The position numbers and the translations under genes are program-made. This document shows, piece after piece, positions 45,573 to 48,791 of a stretch of 48,791 bases of DNA. Positions within the stretch are counted from its first letter, which is position 1. The number at the start of each line of letters is the position of its first letter. Source of the DNA: Brumimicrobium sp040882265 (GTDB taxonomy: Bacteria; Bacteroidota; Bacteroidia; Flavobacteriales_D; Crocinitomicaceae); assembly GCA_040882265.1 (NCBI GenBank), contig JBBEBO010000001.1, positions 1 to 48,791 of the forward strand, given 5' to 3'. Below the pieces are notes generated by a model. The model had not been told where the DNA came from, ran no database searches, and saw only the letters and a program-made list of their open reading frames with translations.

Positions 45573-45695
45573 ATGATTCTCTTTGTTTCCTTTTTGATTT
45601 TTGTAATGGTTTTTTCGGTTGTTATAAATCGTGTTGAAAAGCGAAACTTGGAGAGCATTCAAATGAAAGAAGACAAAGAAGGCTTTCAAAATTAA
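45573..45695 (+). CDS. Possible 40-residue single-pass membrane protein
   Basis: The frame from ATG 45573 to TAA 45695 encodes a hydrophobic helix at residues 2-18 (ILFVSFLIFVMVFSVVI) followed by a charged, hydrophilic tail with RVEKRNLESIQMKEDKEGF. This topology is common among genuine bacterial small membrane proteins. The first codons follow an A-rich stretch suitable for Bacteroidota initiation. Its last three coding bases overlap the stop codon of the convergent exonuclease gene. No family recognised; the short length means it could be a chance frame. Confidence 0.45.
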   Translation: MILFVSFLIFVMVFSVVINRVEKRNLESIQMKEDKEGFQN

Positions 45696-47062
45696 AACCT
45701 TCTCACTTTTAACGACTTATTAATTCTAATTAATCGTTTAATAATCACCTTTGAATCTTTGTCTTCAGTATAATAATCTATTACTTCTTTCCAAGTTTCA
45801 ATTGATTTGTCATTCGCATTTGAAGGAAGATATCCATGACCTTTATATGACCCATTTTCAATGAGTATTAGACTAATTTCATTTCTGTCACGACCTTTAT
45901 CGACAATAAAAAAACTATCCATATTAAAATCCATTTCTTGGAGTAGTTGATTTACACGCTTGTTGTATTCAAATGGTGCTTCTTGACCAATACAAGCGCC
46001 TTTACATTGCTTAATATGATATTGAAAACAAGCATTTTTTGTAGGGTAAAGTCCCATTAGCTTCTTGCAAAGTTGATGTTTTTCTGAGTTGTTTTCTAAA
46101 TACTGATTCGCTTCCAGTTTTGTTGAAAATGTTGTATGAGGATCAATTGATTTGTTTTTTACACGATCTATAAACAAGTTTAGGTACCCTTTTCCATCTT
46201 CAAAAGAATATAATCCAAAAGGATACTTATCTTTTCTGAGAGCTCTGTTGTAGCGGGGCTTTTGTTTTTTTATTAGCATAGACTCAATAAGTAAAGCAAT
46301 CATTTCAGAACCTGTAAGTTCAAACTCTACTCTTACAATTTCCTCTCGCATTTGAATTCCTTTTTTGGATGTGTTATTTTTTAAATGCTGCATAACACGA
46401 TTGCGAATGTTTTTACTTTTTCCTATGTAAATAAGGCTGTTTTCAGAATTGTAAAACTTATACACACCAGTTTTGTGTGGGAGATTCTCAATTGTATTAA
46501 TATCCAAACCAGGGTGTAATGATTTTGGTTGGATATCTTTTTGAATGAATGATTCAAGCCCTTGAGGGTTAATTTGGAATAACATGTGAAATAATTTCAC
46601 CGTTGCTAAAGCATCACCAGCTGCTCTATGCCGATTCTCTACTTCAATGTTTAATGCATTTGCGAGTTTTCCTAAACTGTATGACGCTTGACCAGGAATC
46701 AAATACCTAGAACTTCTAACTGTGCAAAGGTGTTCTTTTCTAAAATCAAACCCTAAGGAACGGTATTCTGAACGTAAAACATTGTAATCAAAACCGATGT
46801 TATGAGCAACAAACACAGAGTCTCCTACAAACTCAATAATGTCTTTAGCTACTTCGTAAAAAAGAGGAGCGTCTCTAACCATTTCGTCATTAATTCCTGT
46901 TAGACGTGTTATAAACGCAGGAATGCTACACTCAGGATTTATTAGCGTTGAGAATTCATCGATAATTTCTTCTCCATTAGTTAAATAAATAGCGATTTCA
47001 GTAATTTTGGTTGATTTTGTACTTCCTCCTGTTGTTTCTAGATCTGTGACAGCGTATAACAT
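45692..47062 (-). CDS. DnaQ-like 3'-5' exonuclease fused to a GIY-YIG (UvrC-type) nuclease
   Basis: 456-residue two-domain nuclease. The N-terminal DEDDh exonuclease (about 1-165) has Asp7 and Glu9 in VTDLETTGG, Asp92 in AHNIGFDYNVL, and His145 and Asp150 in RHRAAGDALA. After a linker, a GIY-YIG domain (about 194-280) shows GVYKFY (199-204), LIYIGKSKNIRNRV (210-223) and a later Glu in ALLIESMLI. The C-terminal part keeps the cysteine-bearing UvrC-like ACFQYHIKQCKGACIG. This resembles a polymerase III epsilon-like domain joined to a UvrC/Cho N-terminal domain; fusions of this kind are known in several bacterial groups and are thought to act in DNA repair. All catalytic residues appear intact. 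It seems to be a single gene; a TACTTTTG box ends four bases before its ATG. Confidence 0.9.
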   Translation of the reverse strand: MLYAVTDLETTGGSTKSTKITEIAIYLTNGEEIIDEFSTLINPECSIPAFITRLTGINDEMVRDAPLFYEVAKDIIEFVGDSVFVAHNIGFDYNVLRSEYRSLGFDFRKEHLCTVRSSRYLIPGQASYSLGKLANALNIEVENRHRAAGDALATVKLFHMLFQINPQGLESFIQKDIQPKSLHPGLDINTIENLPHKTGVYKFYNSENSLIYIGKSKNIRNRVMQHLKNNTSKKGIQMREEIVRVEFELTGSEMIALLIESMLIKKQKPRYNRALRKDKYPFGLYSFEDGKGYLNLFIDRVKNKSIDPHTTFSTKLEANQYLENNSEKHQLCKKLMGLYPTKNACFQYHIKQCKGACIGQEAPFEYNKRVNQLLQEMDFNMDSFFIVDKGRDRNEISLILIENGSYKGHGYLPSNANDKSIETWKEVIDYYTEDKDSKVIIKRLIRINKSLKVRRF

Positions 47063-47110
47063 TTATCAAAAGTACTACAAGAAAACCTAGTTATTCATAT
47101 CATATATTGA

Positions 47111-47155
47111 TAAAGTGTCAGCAAAATCAATTTTCTTAGTTTTGCTGACACTTTA
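47111..47155 (-). terminator. Hairpin downstream of the type A secreted protein gene
   Basis: TAAAGTGTCAGCAAAA (47111-47126) pairs perfectly with TTTTGCTGACACTTTA (47140-47155) around a 13-base loop, 22 bases after the stop. On the minus strand the stem ends in CTTTA without a long T-run, so termination is likely but not textbook. Confidence 0.6.
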
Positions 47156-47176
47156 ATAAGGTTGTTTTTTGTGCAG

Positions 47177-48733
47177 TTATTTTATAACAATAGGCTTAGT
47201 ATGATTTTCACCATTCTGAATGATTGATAAAATGTAGCTACCAGATTCAATTGTTGTAAATATAGTTTCTAATCCATTTACATTTATTTTTTCAAAGACT
47301 TTACGACCGTCAAGAGAATGAATATTTATATCATAGTTCCCTTTAAAGTCAATGGTTATTTTGCCGCTTGAAGGGTTAGGATAAACATTGGCGGAGATAA
47401 TTTTATGTTTTTCATTTCTCAAAGTCTCTTCATAGTTTTCGCAAACAAAGTTTTCTTGATCATTATAAAAGGACTGTGCATCTGTTGCAGCAGTTAATAA
47501 ATTGTTTACGTTTTGCAGGTTGTCATCACCATCACCAACAACAAAAGCATAATCTAAGCAGAGTTCTTCTCCAGCATTTAGAGATTGATTGGTAGTCATA
47601 AAAATTTTTCTTTCTCCAGGTATGCTTCCTTCATCCACTTCGCTCCATTCACCAGCATTATTTGGATTTCCAGAATATAAATATTTTGTGATAGTTGTTC
47701 CTCCATATCCATTTCCTCCTTCAGTAAATTGCATAGCATCCTTCCAGCAACCTTTCATATTAAAATAATAATCGTCAACGAAGTTGGGCTCCCACATTTG
47801 AGTTGGGTTACTATAGTTTCCAAAATAACCGAATACATTCATCGATTGATTTAAATTTACAACACCAACTGCTGGTGGGTTATTACCATATTCGTTGTCG
47901 TTATTAGTCGCATTATAAGCATACATAACGCTAGAAGTTGTGTCGCATCCTGCAAAATCATCTTGAGAATCACCAATATCTGGATCAACAAAACAAGCAA
48001 CTTTAAATTCAGGAAAGTCTTTCGTACTTCGATTAATGACTTTGATGTTGACGAACGTAGTATTGTTTAAAAAATCAGTTGACTTATATTGATAGAACAT
48101 GAAGTGACATTCAATTCCCAATGGAGACCCTGCAGATTGATGAACATCAGCTTTGTCATTTAGGATCATATACGTAGCAAAGTCCCCTCGAATCTTTGGA
48201 TAGTCACCCATTTTTGGATCATAAACACCATTGTCATTTACATCTACAAATGGTGCTAAATAGTAGTCCAAACCAATATTTACTTCACCATGAGCTGGCC
48301 AATCAGCAATTGAGGAAGGCGTCGTATAACCAGGTGTTGAATAATTCGAAATATGATCATCAATTTCACTTTTTGAAACTTGATGAATTAGTTTTGAAGG
48401 ATTCATCCCATTTGGAAGCACTGCTGCACCATTTGTTGTTAAGGCTCCAGGAAATAAGTCGTCACCCAAACCATACTGTTGACCAGCTAGTTGATAGTCA
48501 TTAATTGTGTCTCCAGCTAAAAACCAAAATGAGTTCGCATAAATTAAATGATTTCCACTATTTTTTGGATATTCATATCCCGAATTTGATTGTGCAGCAT
48601 CGTTAAAAAAAACGCCTCCATTATTTACACTAGCATCAATATTATTTCCGTTTACTGATGCTGTTGAGTACTGAGCTTCAGTAACCGTTTGAAGCCCCAT
48701 GAAAATTGCGATTGTAAAATAAATTTTTTTCAT
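47177..48733 (-). CDS. Secreted protein with type A T9SS sorting domain, unknown function
   Basis: 518 residues. Signal peptide at 1-20 (ending TVTEAQ). The bulk is a beta-rich region with many Asn, Gly and aromatic residues; it includes YLAPFVDVNDNGVYDPKMGDYP in pieces near 155-176, where DVNDNGVYD resembles a calcium-binding loop, and the middle has NTTFVNIKVINRSTKDF. I do not recognise an enzymatic domain. The last ~75 residues form a type A sorting domain: VYPNPSSGKITIDF, INIHSLDGRKVFEK, SGSYILSI and the end TKPIVIK. It stands alone on the minus strand with a hairpin behind it; its promoter would lie in the last 58 bases of the window. Confidence 0.82.
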   Translation of the reverse strand: MKKIYFTIAIFMGLQTVTEAQYSTASVNGNNIDASVNNGGVFFNDAAQSNSGYEYPKNSGNHLIYANSFWFLAGDTINDYQLAGQQYGLGDDLFPGALTTNGAAVLPNGMNPSKLIHQVSKSEIDDHISNYSTPGYTTPSSIADWPAHGEVNIGLDYYLAPFVDVNDNGVYDPKMGDYPKIRGDFATYMILNDKADVHQSAGSPLGIECHFMFYQYKSTDFLNNTTFVNIKVINRSTKDFPEFKVACFVDPDIGDSQDDFAGCDTTSSVMYAYNATNNDNEYGNNPPAVGVVNLNQSMNVFGYFGNYSNPTQMWEPNFVDDYYFNMKGCWKDAMQFTEGGNGYGGTTITKYLYSGNPNNAGEWSEVDEGSIPGERKIFMTTNQSLNAGEELCLDYAFVVGDGDDNLQNVNNLLTAATDAQSFYNDQENFVCENYEETLRNEKHKIISANVYPNPSSGKITIDFKGNYDINIHSLDGRKVFEKINVNGLETIFTTIESGSYILSIIQNGENHTKPIVIK

Positions 48734-48791
48734 AACTAGGGTCTACTGAAAAAGTAAAATCAGATACTTAAAATACTGGTATACATTGTAT

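Noticed and set aside
48196..48504. 102-residue open frame on plus opposite the type A secreted protein
   Set aside because: His- and Leu-rich shadow of the real minus-strand gene; no start context or domain.

Overview
This window is low-GC (roughly one third G+C), densely coded chromosomal DNA of a Bacteroidota bacterium, most likely a marine member of the Flavobacteriales. The evidence is four secreted proteins with type IX secretion (T9SS) C-terminal sorting domains (two type A, two type B), a PorP/SprF-family protein, a DUF4421 protein, lipid A synthesis (LpxB), and promoter-like TAnnTTTG boxes typical of the phylum. I saw no tRNA, rRNA, CRISPR array, transposase or phage gene. Most of the window looks like core genome, interrupted by one polysaccharide gene cluster and several surface-protein genes.

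Layout. 1-4576 (minus): an MltF-like lytic transglycosylase cut by the window edge, an ACP phosphodiesterase-like protein, a PorP/SprF protein and its PKD/type B partner. 4855-8546 (plus): MiaE tRNA hydroxylase and a YfhO-like membrane protein. 8669-14109 (plus): a tightly packed five-gene polysaccharide cassette (toroid-like protein, FkbM-like methyltransferase, sulfotransferase, glycosyltransferase, DUF7033/deacetylase), met tail to tail by a Wzx-like flippase. 15792-18697: polyamine operon with a fused AdoMet decarboxylase/aminopropyltransferase, an agmatinase and a small membrane protein. 18783-19703: NlpC/P60 hydrolase. 20032-22884: proline operon proC-proB-proA. 22962-28132 (minus): a 1607-residue type B surface protein with five tandem repeats, preceded by a small secreted protein. 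28368-31217: DUF4421 protein, methyltransferase, di-haem peroxidase. 31411-34939: an ECF sigma factor followed by a membrane protein, a small secreted protein and a type A secreted protein. 34946-39651 (minus): ACT-domain protein, LolA, FtsK and a lipoprotein. 39878-42105 (plus): surE, a small membrane protein, lpxB. 42173-44803 (minus): clpB. 45224-45695 (plus): cold-shock protein and a possible 40-residue membrane protein. 45692-48733 (minus): DnaQ-like exonuclease/GIY-YIG fusion and a type A secreted protein.

How the genes fit together. Agmatinase makes putrescine from agmatine and the fused enzyme supplies both the aminopropyl donor and the transferase, so two adjacent genes cover agmatine to spermidine. 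proC/proB/proA cover glutamate to proline. The polysaccharide cassette plus flippase looks like part of a machine for a sulfated, modified exopolysaccharide, without visible priming transferase or polymerase. The sigma factor, its membrane neighbour and the small secreted protein overlap each other and look like one surface-stress or signalling module.

The most unusual items are the SpeD-SpeE fusion, the exonuclease/GIY-YIG fusion, a perfect 52-bp palindrome upstream of the cold-shock gene, the sigma-factor module, and promoter boxes sitting flush against start codons. I do not see a clearly new defence or mobile system here.
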